From an uncultured Succinatimonas sp. (GTDB taxonomy: Bacteria > Pseudomonadota > Gammaproteobacteria > Enterobacterales > Succinivibrionaceae), in the NCBI GenBank assembly GCA_937880335.1, contig CALFLJ010000118.1:1-5686 (forward strand): a stretch of 5,686 bases of DNA, given 5' to 3'. Below are positions 1 to 5,686 of this stretch, in pieces. Made by a program: the position numbers and the translations under genes. The notes under the pieces were generated by a model that worked only from the letters and a program-made list of their open reading frames with translations, searched no databases and was not told the DNA's origin. Every line of letters begins with the position of its first letter. Position 1 is the stretch's first letter.

Positions 1-397
1 AAAGCTCGTATTTTGTTGAAATAAATCCTTCAATTTTCTCTTTTAATTCTTCTTGTAAACTCTCTTTTTTTCTAAGCTCCGTTAAATCAGGATATTTAAA
101 TTTTACTACCGGGTGATAATAACCATAAGTTCTTAAAGCTAACTTAACCTTATCTTCAATTTCCCTTTCAAAGACACGAGCACGCTTAACACTGATTTTA
201 GGCAGACTTCCTAAATAAGCGTTTATATTGTCTAAAGCCTCCCCGTCAACCCCCTCAACAACTAAAGTTACCGGATCCTTTACCGAGTTTTGGGCTTTTA
301 TTTCTGCTATATCATGATTTGAGCATGCACAAGTGATTATGGCTAAAAAAGCACACAGCAAATAAATCTTGATTTTATTAAAAAGCCCTAACGCCAC
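1..397 (-). CDS. tamA: TamA-like outer-membrane assembly factor, N-terminal part (runs off the left edge)
   Basis: This is the first 132 codons of a minus-strand gene whose 3' end lies outside the window. Reading from the GTG at 397, residues 8-25 form a basic-then-hydrophobic export signal, and residues from about 43 to 104 form a POTRA-like domain. That domain starts with VTLVVEGVDG (43-52), continues with a basic helix around RARVFEREIEDKV, and ends with GYYHP at 92-96 followed by a beta strand. The GYYxP signature and the VEG opening match the first POTRA of TamA (YtfM), an Omp85-family barrel that works with TamB in the envelope to insert autotransporters and other outer-membrane proteins. 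The GTG start is chosen because an AGGAG lies 7 nt upstream and no better in-frame start exists. The signal ends in an unusual Cys-Ala-Cys-Ser stretch (23-26). The beta barrel is not visible, so another POTRA protein is possible but less likely. Confidence 0.8.
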   Translation of the reverse strand, partial: MALGLFNKIKIYLLCAFLAIITCACSNHDIAEIKAQNSVKDPVTLVVEGVDGEALDNINAYLGSLPKISVKRARVFEREIEDKVKLALRTYGYYHPVVKFKYPDLTELRKKESLQEELKEKIEGFISTKYEL

Positions 398-404
398 AAC
401 GTGA

Positions 405-409
405 CTCCT
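405..409 (-). promoter_or_regulatory. Ribosome binding site of the tamA-like gene
   Basis: On the minus strand this reads AGGAG and sits 7 nt before the GTG at 397. It is a strong Shine-Dalgarno match and is the main reason for accepting a GTG start for the TamA-like protein. Confidence 0.75.
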
Positions 410-428
410 AAGAGTTAAGTAAATATAA

Positions 429-728
429 CTATCTGTCCTAAAAGGATTTTATAAATTATATAACATAATAAATTTTTTTATTGATAGTATAACGCAAGAA
501 AATGCACGAACAAATGCAAAACTCTCACCTGTTATAAAGACCAAATTTGATCTTTTTAAGTGCCTAAAAAAATGCAAAGAAAAAACGAATGATTTTCTAA
601 ATACATTAGAACTAATTTTTTTAGTTTGTGACGATTTATGTGCTAATTGCAAAAAAAACGAATACGAAAAGACTACCATTTATTTAGAATCTAAGCTTAA
701 AGAGACAACTGATACAAAGGAAAGGTAA
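429..728 (+). CDS. Start-less open frame for a small cysteine-containing protein (possible gene, remnant or non-ATG gene)
   Basis: After a TAA at 426-428 this frame stays open for 99 codons until TAA at 726-728, in DNA where a stop would be expected roughly every dozen codons. The encoded chain looks protein-like: lysine- and glutamate-rich, with first codon positions rich in purines. It has cysteines in the pattern C-X3-C (codons 45 and 49 of the frame), then 17 residues, then C-X3-C-X2-C (67, 71, 74; CDDLCANC), and a charged helical C-terminus. There is no ATG, GTG, TTG or CTG in frame. The only possible starts would be ATA or ATT codons (465, 468, 480), and an AAAGGA at 441-446 is too distant to support them well. 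An ATG at 502 in another frame could join by a single-base insertion near 517-520. I do not recognise the family. Paired CX3C motifs suggest metal or disulfide chemistry, but this is inference. It could be a decayed gene or a chance frame. Confidence 0.35.
   Translation, partial: LSVLKGFYKLYNIINFFIDSITQENARTNAKLSPVIKTKFDLFKCLKKCKEKTNDFLNTLELIFLVCDDLCANCKKNEYEKTTIYLESKLKETTDTKER
455..460 (-). promoter_or_regulatory. Possible -10 element for the tamA-like gene
   Basis: The minus strand reads TATAAT here, and an overlapping TGTTATATA (457-465) resembles an extended -10 box. Either would give a leader of about 50 nt before the GTG start. I see no good -35 hexamer: the expected place reads CAATAA. 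The whole stretch is so AT-rich that chance matches are common, so this is only a candidate. It overlaps the plus-strand open frame at 429-728. Confidence 0.25.
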
Positions 729-865
729 AATCAACTTTTAAGTAAATTTCCCCATCTCGTTTAAAACCACAAAATATAAAAAAAAGACTAAACTTTCAGT
801 TTGTTTTGTTTTTATCATTCATAAAAGAAAAAAAACAGACTAAAACGTACAATTTTCAAAGACTC

Positions 866-895
866 TTGACGGTAATTTGTAAGCTAACTTTTAAC
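866..895 (+). promoter_or_regulatory. Possible upstream carAB promoter
   Basis: TTGACG at 866-871 is a good -35 hexamer. With an 18-bp gap the best -10 candidate is TTTAAC at 890-895, which is weak. If used, it would give a leader of roughly 170 nt before carA. An upstream promoter would parallel the tandem arrangement known for enteric carAB, but the -10 match is too poor to be sure. Confidence 0.25.
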
Positions 896-952
896 ACTAA
901 AGCTTTTTTTCAATTTCAGTAAATAAAACTTATATTAAGACGTTTTGAAATA

Positions 953-980
953 TTGAAAAAATTTGCTTTTAGTCTAAAAT
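953..980 (+). promoter_or_regulatory. Probable carAB promoter
   Basis: TTGAAA at 953-958 and TAAAAT at 975-980 are separated by 16 bp, a reasonable sigma-70 arrangement. Transcription would start near 986-988, giving a leader of about 85 nt that includes the hairpin at 993-1030. The -10 overlaps a perfect palindrome (967-979), so a regulator bound there could block polymerase. This is the best promoter candidate in the leader, although AT-rich DNA makes false matches easy. Confidence 0.45.
967..979. promoter_or_regulatory. Palindrome overlapping the proposed carAB -10 box
   Basis: TTTTAG-T-CTAAAA is a perfect inverted repeat with 6-bp arms around a single central base. It covers the spacer end and five of the six bases of the proposed -10 hexamer. 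The position suits a repressor operator, but no known binding consensus is matched, and the arms are AT-rich. Confidence 0.3.
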
Positions 981-992
981 ATTGCAGACTGC

Positions 993-1030
993 GATCTTAA
1001 AAAAAATCTACATTACTAGATTTAAAGATC
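993..1030 (+). promoter_or_regulatory. Two-part hairpin in the carAB 5' leader
   Basis: GATCTT (993-998) pairs with AAGATC (1025-1030), and AAATCT (1004-1009) pairs with AGATTT (1018-1023). The parts are separated by an A-rich internal loop on the left and one A on the right, and the apical loop is 8 nt. It is not followed by a U tract, so it is not an intrinsic terminator. It ends 32 nt before the ribosome binding site, so it may simply stabilise the leader. Confidence 0.4.
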
Positions 1031-1062
1031 AACACGTCAAGGTCTACTCAAAATCTAAATCT

Positions 1063-1067
1063 GGGGG
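1063..1067 (+). promoter_or_regulatory. Unusual GGGGG ribosome binding site of carA
   Basis: A run of five G in otherwise AT-rich DNA lies 5 nt before the GTG start of carA. It can pair with the CCUCC of 16S rRNA if one G-U wobble is accepted. Its spacing fixes the GTG at 1073 as the start, which also matches the N-terminus expected for CarA. Confidence 0.6.
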
Positions 1068-1072
1068 TCTTT

Positions 1073-2212
1073 GTGGCAGTATCCGCAATCCTGGCTCTCG
1101 CCGACGGTACAGTTTTCAGAGGAAAAGCCTTTGGCGCTGAAAATACCACCACCGTAGGTGAGGTCGTTTTTAATACATCCATGACTGGTTATCAGGAAAT
1201 TCTCACCGATCCTTCATATGCCGGACAAATGGTTACATTAACTTACCCGCATATCGGCAATTATGGAACTAATGAAGAAGATGTGGAATCACGCGACGTC
1301 TTCGCAATGGGACTTATTATTCGCGATCTGTCGCTTGTCGCCTCCAACTTCCGCAATCAAAATAATTTAAGTGACTTTTTAAAAAATTACCATAAGCCTG
1401 GTATCTATGGTATTGACACCCGAATGCTTACAAGAATAATTCGTGAAAAGGGTGCTCAAAATGGTTGTCTTTCTACTGATCCTAAAGTAACTGCAGAACA
1501 GGCTGTTGAAATGGCTCGTCAGTTCCCTGGTATGAAAGGTATGGATTTAGCTCAAAAGGTTACAACCGATGAAGTTTATACTTGGACAGAGGGTACTTGG
1601 GAATTAGGTCAGGGCTACTTAAAATCCTATCGTACTAAATATAACGTTGTAGCTTATGATTTTGGAATTAAGCGTAATATTTTACGTATATTAGCTTCAT
1701 TAGGTTGCCGCATCACTGTAGTACCAGCTAAAACTCCAGCATCTGATGTTATTGCAATGAATCCTGACGGAATATTCCTCTCTAACGGTCCTGGTGATCC
1801 TGAACCTTGTACTTATGCTCAAGACGCTATACGTGAATTCATTGATCATAAGATTCCTCTCTTTGGTATTTGCTTAGGTCATCAGCTTTTAGGTTTAGCC
1901 TCTGGTGCTAAAACAATGAAAATGAAGTTTGGTCACCACGGAGCTAACCATCCTGTACGTGATTTAGAATCAGGCGTTGTTTACATTACCTCACAAAACC
2001 ATGGTTTTGCGGTTGATGAAGAGACATTGCCTCCATGCTTAAAGGCTACACACCGCTCTTTATTTGACGGTACCTTACAAGGTATTGAACGTACTGATGT
2101 TCCAGCCTTTAGTTTCCAAGGACACCCTGAAGCAAGTCCTGGTCCGCACGATCCGATGCCGCTGTTTGAGCACTTTATCGAATTGATGCGTAAATATCGT
2201 GAGCAAGACTAG
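1073..2212 (+). CDS. carA: Carbamoyl-phosphate synthase small subunit (glutamine amidotransferase)
   Basis: The 379-residue protein hydrolyses glutamine and passes ammonia through a tunnel to CarB, in the cytoplasm, for pyrimidine and arginine synthesis. The N-terminal CPSase small-subunit domain (about 1-150) carries the family motifs GEVVFNTSMTGYQEILTDPS and TLTYPHIGNYG. The class I glutamine amidotransferase domain starts near NVVAYDFG (191) and has LSNGPGDP, the nucleophile elbow GICLGHQ with Cys267, and the GHPEASPGPHD segment with His351 and Glu353. These correspond to Cys269, His353 and Glu355 of E. coli CarA, so the catalytic triad is complete. Length is normal (E. coli about 382). 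The start is GTG, supported by the GGGGG at 1063-1067 and by the family N-terminus. carB follows after 9 bp, which indicates co-transcription and balanced synthesis of the two subunits. The first roughly 110 codons use more C-ending codons and CTG/CTC leucines than the middle of the gene. Confidence 0.98.
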   Translation: MAVSAILALADGTVFRGKAFGAENTTTVGEVVFNTSMTGYQEILTDPSYAGQMVTLTYPHIGNYGTNEEDVESRDVFAMGLIIRDLSLVASNFRNQNNLSDFLKNYHKPGIYGIDTRMLTRIIREKGAQNGCLSTDPKVTAEQAVEMARQFPGMKGMDLAQKVTTDEVYTWTEGTWELGQGYLKSYRTKYNVVAYDFGIKRNILRILASLGCRITVVPAKTPASDVIAMNPDGIFLSNGPGDPEPCTYAQDAIREFIDHKIPLFGICLGHQLLGLASGAKTMKMKFGHHGANHPVRDLESGVVYITSQNHGFAVDEETLPPCLKATHRSLFDGTLQGIERTDVPAFSFQGHPEASPGPHDPMPLFEHFIELMRKYREQD

Positions 2213-2215
2213 GGG
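2211..2215 (+). promoter_or_regulatory. carB ribosome binding site overlapping the carA stop codon
   Basis: AGGGG shares its first two bases with the TAG stop of carA and lies 6 nt before the carB ATG. Ribosomes finishing carA would therefore uncover or reuse the site, which suggests translational coupling of the two subunits. Confidence 0.6.
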
Positions 2216-2221
2216 AAATAA

Positions 2222-5200
2222 ATGCCTAAGCGTACAGATTTAAAAACAATTCTTATTTTAGGTGCCGGTCCTATTGTTATCGGACAGGCTTGTGAATTCG
2301 ACTACTCAGGAACCCAAGCCTGCCGAGCTCTGCGCGAGGAAGGATATAAGGTAGTATTGGTCAACTCAAACCCTGCTACTATTATGACCGATCCTGATAT
2401 CGCTGATGTTACATATATTGAACCTATCCATTGGCGTGTAGTTGAAAATATTATTGCAAAAGAACGCCCTGATGCAATTCTGCCAACAATGGGTGGACAG
2501 ACTGCATTAAATTGCGCTCTTGATTTAGAAAAGCACGGTGTTTTAGCCAAGTATGGCGTTGAAATGATCGGTGCTCGCGCTGATGCAATTGATAAAGCAG
2601 AAAACCGAGAGCGTTTTGACAAGGCAATGAAGGCAATTGGCCTTGAATGCCCTCGTGCAGGAATCGCTCATTCATTGTCAGAAGCCTGGGAAGTTCAAAA
2701 GGAAGTTGGTTTCCCTTGCATTATTCGTCCATCTTTCACCATGGGTGGTACTGGTGGCGGTATTGCATATAACCCAGAGGAATTTGAAAACATCTGCACT
2801 AAAGGTTTGGAATTATCACCAACTCACGAGTTGCTCATTGATGAATCCCTAATCGGCTGGAAAGAATTTGAGATGGAAGTTGTACGTGATCGCAAGGATA
2901 ACTGCATCATCGTATGCTCTATCGAAAACTTAGATCCTATGGGCATTCACACAGGCGACTCTATCACCGTTGCACCAGCCCAAACCTTAACAGACAAAGA
3001 ATATCAGATCATGCGTGATGCAGCTATGGCAGTATTACGTGAGATAGGTGTTGAAACAGGCGGATCTAACGTACAATTTGGTATCAATCCAGACAATGGT
3101 CGAATGGTCATCATCGAGATGAACCCTCGTGTATCCCGTTCTTCAGCATTAGCATCTAAAGCAACAGGTTTCCCTATTGCAAAGATCGCAGCAAAGCTTG
3201 CTGTAGGTTACACTTTAGATGAGTTAGGAAATGATATTACAGGTGACAAGACTCCTGCATCTTTTGAGCCTTCACTTGACTACGTTGTCACTAAGGTACC
3301 TCGCTTTAACTTTGAGAAATTCCCTAACTCAGATGACCGTCTCACCACACAGATGAAGTCTGTAGGTGAGGTCATGGCTATTGGCCGTACCTTCGAGGAA
3401 TCCTTACAAAAGGCATTACGTGGACTTGAAACTGGCAAGTCAGGATTTGATCCTCGCTTAGATATGGAAAAACCTGGTGCCCGTACCAAGCTTTTATATG
3501 AGCTTGAGAATGCTGGTGCACACCGTATCTGGTATGTAGGAGACGCATTCCGTACTGGTTTAACTGTTGATGAGGTTTTTGAATTAACCAAGATTGACCG
3601 TTGGTTCTTAGCTCAAATTAAGGAAATTATCGATATTGAATTATCCTTAGATGGAAGAACTTTAAAGTCAATTGATGCCGCAGAAATGCGTGACTTAAAG
3701 TCACGTGGCTTCTCTGATGCCCGTTTGGCAGCTTTATTACACACCACAGAAGATAAAGTCCGTGCCCGTCGTTGGTTACATGAAGTATTCCCAACCTACA
3801 AGCGTGTTGATACCTGTGCTGCAGAATTTGCTACCTCTACAGCTTATATGTATTCAACCTATGAGCAAGAGTGTGAGGCTAACCCTACAGATAAACGCAA
3901 GATTATTGTTTTAGGTGGTGGTCCTAACCGTATAGGTCAGGGTATCGAATTTGACTATTGTTGCGTTCATGCTTCTATGGTTCTTCATGAGGACGGTTAT
4001 GAAACCATCATGGTTAACTGCAACCCTGAGACTGTTTCTACCGACTATGATATCTCAGATAGACTCTACTTTGAGCCTGTGACCTTAGAAGATGTACTGG
4101 AAATTGCACGAGTTGAGAAACCAGAAGGTGTAATTGTTCAGTTCGGTGGACAAACTCCACTTAAACTTGCCAAGAAATTAGAAAAAGAAGGCGTACCTAT
4201 TATTGGTACATCTCCTGACGATATCGATAGAGCAGAAGATCGTAAACTCTTCCAGGAAATTGTTAACCGCTTGAAGCTAAACCAGCCTCGTAATGGTACT
4301 GCCATGTCCTTAAAGCAGGCTATTGATGCAGCTCGCGAGATTGGATATCCGTTAGTTGTTCGTCCATCCTATGTATTAGGTGGTCGAGCTATGGAAGTTG
4401 TCTATGATGAGGATGATTTAGTTCACTACTTCAAGGAAGCTGTTAAGGTTTCTAACAAATCACCTGTTCTCTTAGATAAGTTCTTAGATCACGCAATTGA
4501 AATCGACGTTGACGCTGTAGCTGATGGCGAAGACGTTATAATTGGCGGTATCATGGAACACGTTGAGGAATGTGGTGTTCACTCAGGCGATGCCTCCTGT
4601 GTATTACCTCCTTGGCATTTATCAGAAGAGATTAAAGAACGATTAACTTTAATTTCAAAGGAATTAGCTCGTGCTTTAAATGTTAAGGGTCTCATGAACG
4701 TTCAGTTAGCTGTACGTCAAAACGAGATTTACTTAATTGAAGTTAACCCTCGCGCAGCTCGTACAGTACCTTTTGTATCTAAAGCCACAGGTTTACCATT
4801 AGCTAAGATTGCAGCTCGTATCATGACCGGTAAGAGCTTAAAAGAACAAGGCATTACAAAAGAAATCATACCTCCCTACTATTCTGTAAAAGAGGTTGTT
4901 CTTCCTTTTGCTAAGTTCCCAGGATCAGATCCTCTCTTAGGACCTGAAATGAGATCTACAGGTGAGGTTATGGGTACAGCCCCTCTCTTCCCTGAGGCTT
5001 ATGCAAAGGCTGAGTTAGGAGCAAAATCTCCGGTTATACGTCAGGGCACCATCCTATTGTCTGTAAAGAAATCTGATAAAGATCGCTTGCCACAGTTAGG
5101 TAAGGCTTTAGTTGAGCATGGCTTTGAGCTAGAGGCTACCTCAGGTACTTATGCTTGCCTTAAAGATGCCGGTGTAAAAGTTAAGCATGTAAATAAAGTA

Positions 5201-5461
5201 TACGAGGGTCGTCCAAATATTCTCGACTTTATCAAGAGTGGAAAATACAGCTGGATCATAAATACAACTGAAGGACGTCAATCTGTATTAGATTCAAGAG
5301 AACTTCGTCGTAGCGCTTTACGTTACGCAGTATCTTATACCACCACCTTAAATGCAGCTTTTGCTTGCATCGAAGCATTACCTGAAGATGAGTACCGCAA
5401 CGTTAACTCACTACAGGAATTACATAAGCTCATTTTAGAAAATGAAAGCAACAAAGCTTAA
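2222..5461 (+). CDS. carB: Carbamoyl-phosphate synthase large subunit
   Basis: The 1079-residue protein combines ammonia from CarA, bicarbonate and two ATP into carbamoyl phosphate. Four regions are visible: a carboxyphosphate ATP-grasp domain (about 1-402), an oligomerisation domain (403-552), a carbamoyl-phosphate ATP-grasp domain (553-932, with a second glycine-rich start LGGGPNRIGQGIEFDY near 564) and a C-terminal MGS-like allosteric domain (933-1079). Arg129, Arg169, Glu299 and Asn301 of the first site, and Arg714, Glu840 and Asn842 of the second, match E. coli residues at the same or one-shifted numbers. In the allosteric domain Ser947, Lys953, Thr973, Thr976, Lys992, Asn1014 and Thr1016 match the positions that contact ornithine, UMP or IMP in the E. 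coli enzyme. Feedback control by pyrimidine, purine and arginine-pathway signals is therefore likely kept. The tail is a few residues longer than E. coli (1073). The ATG start has AGGGG upstream. No frameshift or missing motif is seen. Confidence 0.99.
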   Translation: MPKRTDLKTILILGAGPIVIGQACEFDYSGTQACRALREEGYKVVLVNSNPATIMTDPDIADVTYIEPIHWRVVENIIAKERPDAILPTMGGQTALNCALDLEKHGVLAKYGVEMIGARADAIDKAENRERFDKAMKAIGLECPRAGIAHSLSEAWEVQKEVGFPCIIRPSFTMGGTGGGIAYNPEEFENICTKGLELSPTHELLIDESLIGWKEFEMEVVRDRKDNCIIVCSIENLDPMGIHTGDSITVAPAQTLTDKEYQIMRDAAMAVLREIGVETGGSNVQFGINPDNGRMVIIEMNPRVSRSSALASKATGFPIAKIAAKLAVGYTLDELGNDITGDKTPASFEPSLDYVVTKVPRFNFEKFPNSDDRLTTQMKSVGEVMAIGRTFEESLQKALRGLETGKSGFDPRLDMEKPGARTKLLYELENAGAHRIWYVGDAFRTGLTVDEVFELTKIDRWFLAQIKEIIDIELSLDGRTLKSIDAAEMRDLKSRGFSDARLAALLHTTEDKVRARRWLHEVFPTYKRVDTCAAEFATSTAYMYSTYEQECEANPTDKRKIIVLGGGPNRIGQGIEFDYCCVHASMVLHEDGYETIMVNCNPETVSTDYDISDRLYFEPVTLEDVLEIARVEKPEGVIVQFGGQTPLKLAKKLEKEGVPIIGTSPDDIDRAEDRKLFQEIVNRLKLNQPRNGTAMSLKQAIDAAREIGYPLVVRPSYVLGGRAMEVVYDEDDLVHYFKEAVKVSNKSPVLLDKFLDHAIEIDVDAVADGEDVIIGGIMEHVEECGVHSGDASCVLPPWHLSEEIKERLTLISKELARALNVKGLMNVQLAVRQNEIYLIEVNPRAARTVPFVSKATGLPLAKIAARIMTGKSLKEQGITKEIIPPYYSVKEVVLPFAKFPGSDPLLGPEMRSTGEVMGTAPLFPEAYAKAELGAKSPVIRQGTILLSVKKSDKDRLPQLGKALVEHGFELEATSGTYACLKDAGVKVKHVNKVYEGRPNILDFIKSGKYSWIINTTEGRQSVLDSRELRRSALRYAVSYTTTLNAAFACIEALPEDEYRNVNSLQELHKLILENESNKA

Positions 5462-5472
5462 TTAGATATCCC

Positions 5473-5507
5473 AAAAGGCAACCGAAATAACTCCGGTTGC
5501 CTTTTTT
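5473..5507 (+). terminator. Intrinsic terminator of the carAB operon
   Basis: A perfect 12-bp stem pairs AAAAGGCAACCG (5473-5484) with CGGTTGCCTTTT (5494-5505), has a 9-nt loop and runs into six T (5502-5507). It starts 12 nt after the carB stop codon and should end carAB transcription. The A run on the left side means it could also act weakly on the opposite strand. Confidence 0.93.
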
Positions 5508-5609
5508 ATATATCCCCAAATAATGCCTAAACTCTGCCTAAATTTCTCCAAACTTCTTTATTGTTTTAAAAATTTAAAAACCAGCACAACCAGCTAAAAA
5601 AATCCTATC

Positions 5610-5627
5610 TAACTTATATCTAAGTTA
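5610..5627. promoter_or_regulatory. Inverted repeat, operator-like, at the -35 region of the last gene
   Basis: TAACTTA-TATC-TAAGTTA is a perfect inverted repeat with 7-bp arms and a 4-bp centre. It covers the place where the -35 of the downstream promoter should be, and no good -35 hexamer is present. This would suit either an activator or a repressor site. No specific regulator can be named from the sequence. Confidence 0.45.
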
Positions 5628-5634
5628 AACACTC

Positions 5635-5640
5635 TATACT
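5635..5640 (+). promoter_or_regulatory. Probable -10 element of the last gene
   Basis: TATACT is a good -10 hexamer 30 bp before the start codon at 5665. It would place the transcription start near 5647 and give a short leader of about 18 nt that contains the ribosome binding site. The -35 region 16-18 bp upstream matches poorly and lies inside the inverted repeat at 5610-5627. Confidence 0.45.
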
Positions 5641-5653
5641 TAAAAAAAGTATA
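5635..5653. repeat. Second inverted repeat, spanning the -10 box and predicted start site
   Basis: TATACTT-AAAAA-AAGTATA is a perfect inverted repeat with 7-bp arms and a 5-bp A spacer. It begins exactly at the proposed -10 and ends 1 nt before the GGAGG. As DNA it could be an operator. As RNA only its right half would be transcribed from this promoter, so a hairpin role is less likely. Confidence 0.4.
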
Positions 5654-5664
5654 TGGAGGCTTAT

Positions 5665-5686
5665 ATGAAAAAGGTTATTTTGCTTG
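5665..5686 (+). CDS. Start of an unidentified gene (runs off the right edge)
   Basis: An ATG preceded by GGAGG (5655-5659, 5 nt gap) opens a frame reading MKKVILL before the window ends. Two lysines followed by hydrophobic residues are typical of an export signal peptide, but a cytoplasmic beta-strand start is just as possible with seven codons. It has its own promoter region, separated from carAB by the terminator, so it is probably an independent transcription unit. No function can be assigned. Confidence 0.7.

Larger units (their letters stand above)
729..1072. other. Non-coding carAB leader and upstream region
   Basis: No open frame of useful length with a start and ribosome binding site exists on either strand. 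The stretch is very AT-rich and contains A/T-rich hairpins (782-841), two promoter-like hexamer pairs, a 13-bp palindrome at 967-979, a two-part hairpin at 993-1030 and the carA ribosome binding site. In enteric bacteria carAB is driven by tandem promoters controlled by pyrimidines and arginine. The length here would allow that, but I found no convincing ArgR box or PurR site. Confidence 0.6.

Noticed and set aside
492..507. ACGCAAGAAAATGCAC as a PurR operator
   Set aside because: Only the first half resembles the PurR consensus, the central CG is missing, and it lies far upstream of any carAB promoter.
449..679. 76-codon minus-strand open frame with an ATG at 679
   Set aside because: It has no ribosome binding site, and its Phe/Ser/Val-rich product is what the reverse complement of a Lys/Glu-rich plus-strand frame would give. 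The plus-strand frame at 429-728 explains it better.
945..958. TTGAAATATTGAAA as a possible ArgR box
   Set aside because: It is two direct TTGAAA copies rather than the inverted TGAAT...ATTCA pattern of an ARG box. The second copy is better explained as a -35 hexamer.
2302..2675. Minus-strand open frames inside the first part of carB
   Set aside because: They lie wholly within a clearly conserved carB frame, have no recognisable product and are antisense shadows.
2637..2852. Plus-strand 71-codon frame inside carB
   Set aside because: It is an out-of-frame shadow of the ATP-grasp region, with no ribosome binding site and no recognisable product.
3280..3914. Minus-strand (3280-3591) and plus-strand (3705-3914) frames within carB
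   Set aside because: Both overlap conserved carB codons in other frames and encode low-complexity, unrecognisable products.
2222..5461. Internal duplication of carB as evidence of a recent repeat or fusion
   Set aside because: The two ATP-grasp halves are the ancient duplication present in all CarB proteins and are not particular to this genome.

Overview
The window looks like a low-GC member of the Gammaproteobacteria. CarA and CarB read almost colinearly with the Escherichia coli proteins as I remember them, and an outer-membrane TamA-type protein is also present. The genes are moderately AT-rich and the intergenic DNA is extremely AT-rich. A host-associated anaerobe of the Succinivibrionaceae/Aeromonadales kind would fit, but that placement is an inference from composition and protein resemblance only.

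Layout, left to right. Positions 1-397 hold the N-terminal part of a minus-strand gene, probably tamA, which runs off the left edge. From 398 to 1072 there is a 675-base AT-rich gap. It contains a 100-codon plus-strand open frame (429-728) that encodes a plausible small cysteine-containing protein but lacks any NTG start codon, followed by a 344-base carAB leader with promoter-like sequences, a 13-bp palindrome and hairpins. carA (1073-2212) and carB (2222-5461) follow as a tight two-gene operon with a 9-bp gap. A strong intrinsic terminator (5473-5507) closes the operon. The last stretch (5508-5664) is a promoter region with two perfect inverted repeats placed over the putative -35 and -10 elements of a gene that begins at 5665 and leaves the window after seven codons.

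Function. CarA releases ammonia from glutamine and CarB uses it with bicarbonate and two ATP to make carbamoyl phosphate, the shared precursor of pyrimidines and arginine. All the catalytic and effector residues I could locate are conserved, so the enzyme should be active and allosterically regulated. The TamA-like protein belongs to a separate process, outer-membrane and autotransporter assembly, and is simply divergent from the operon.

The core is ordinary housekeeping. The items worth a second look are the start-less cysteine-rich frame at 429-728, the double inverted repeat before the last gene, and the palindrome over the proposed carA promoter. I see no mobile element, CRISPR array, tRNA or rRNA, and no convincing new multi-gene system.
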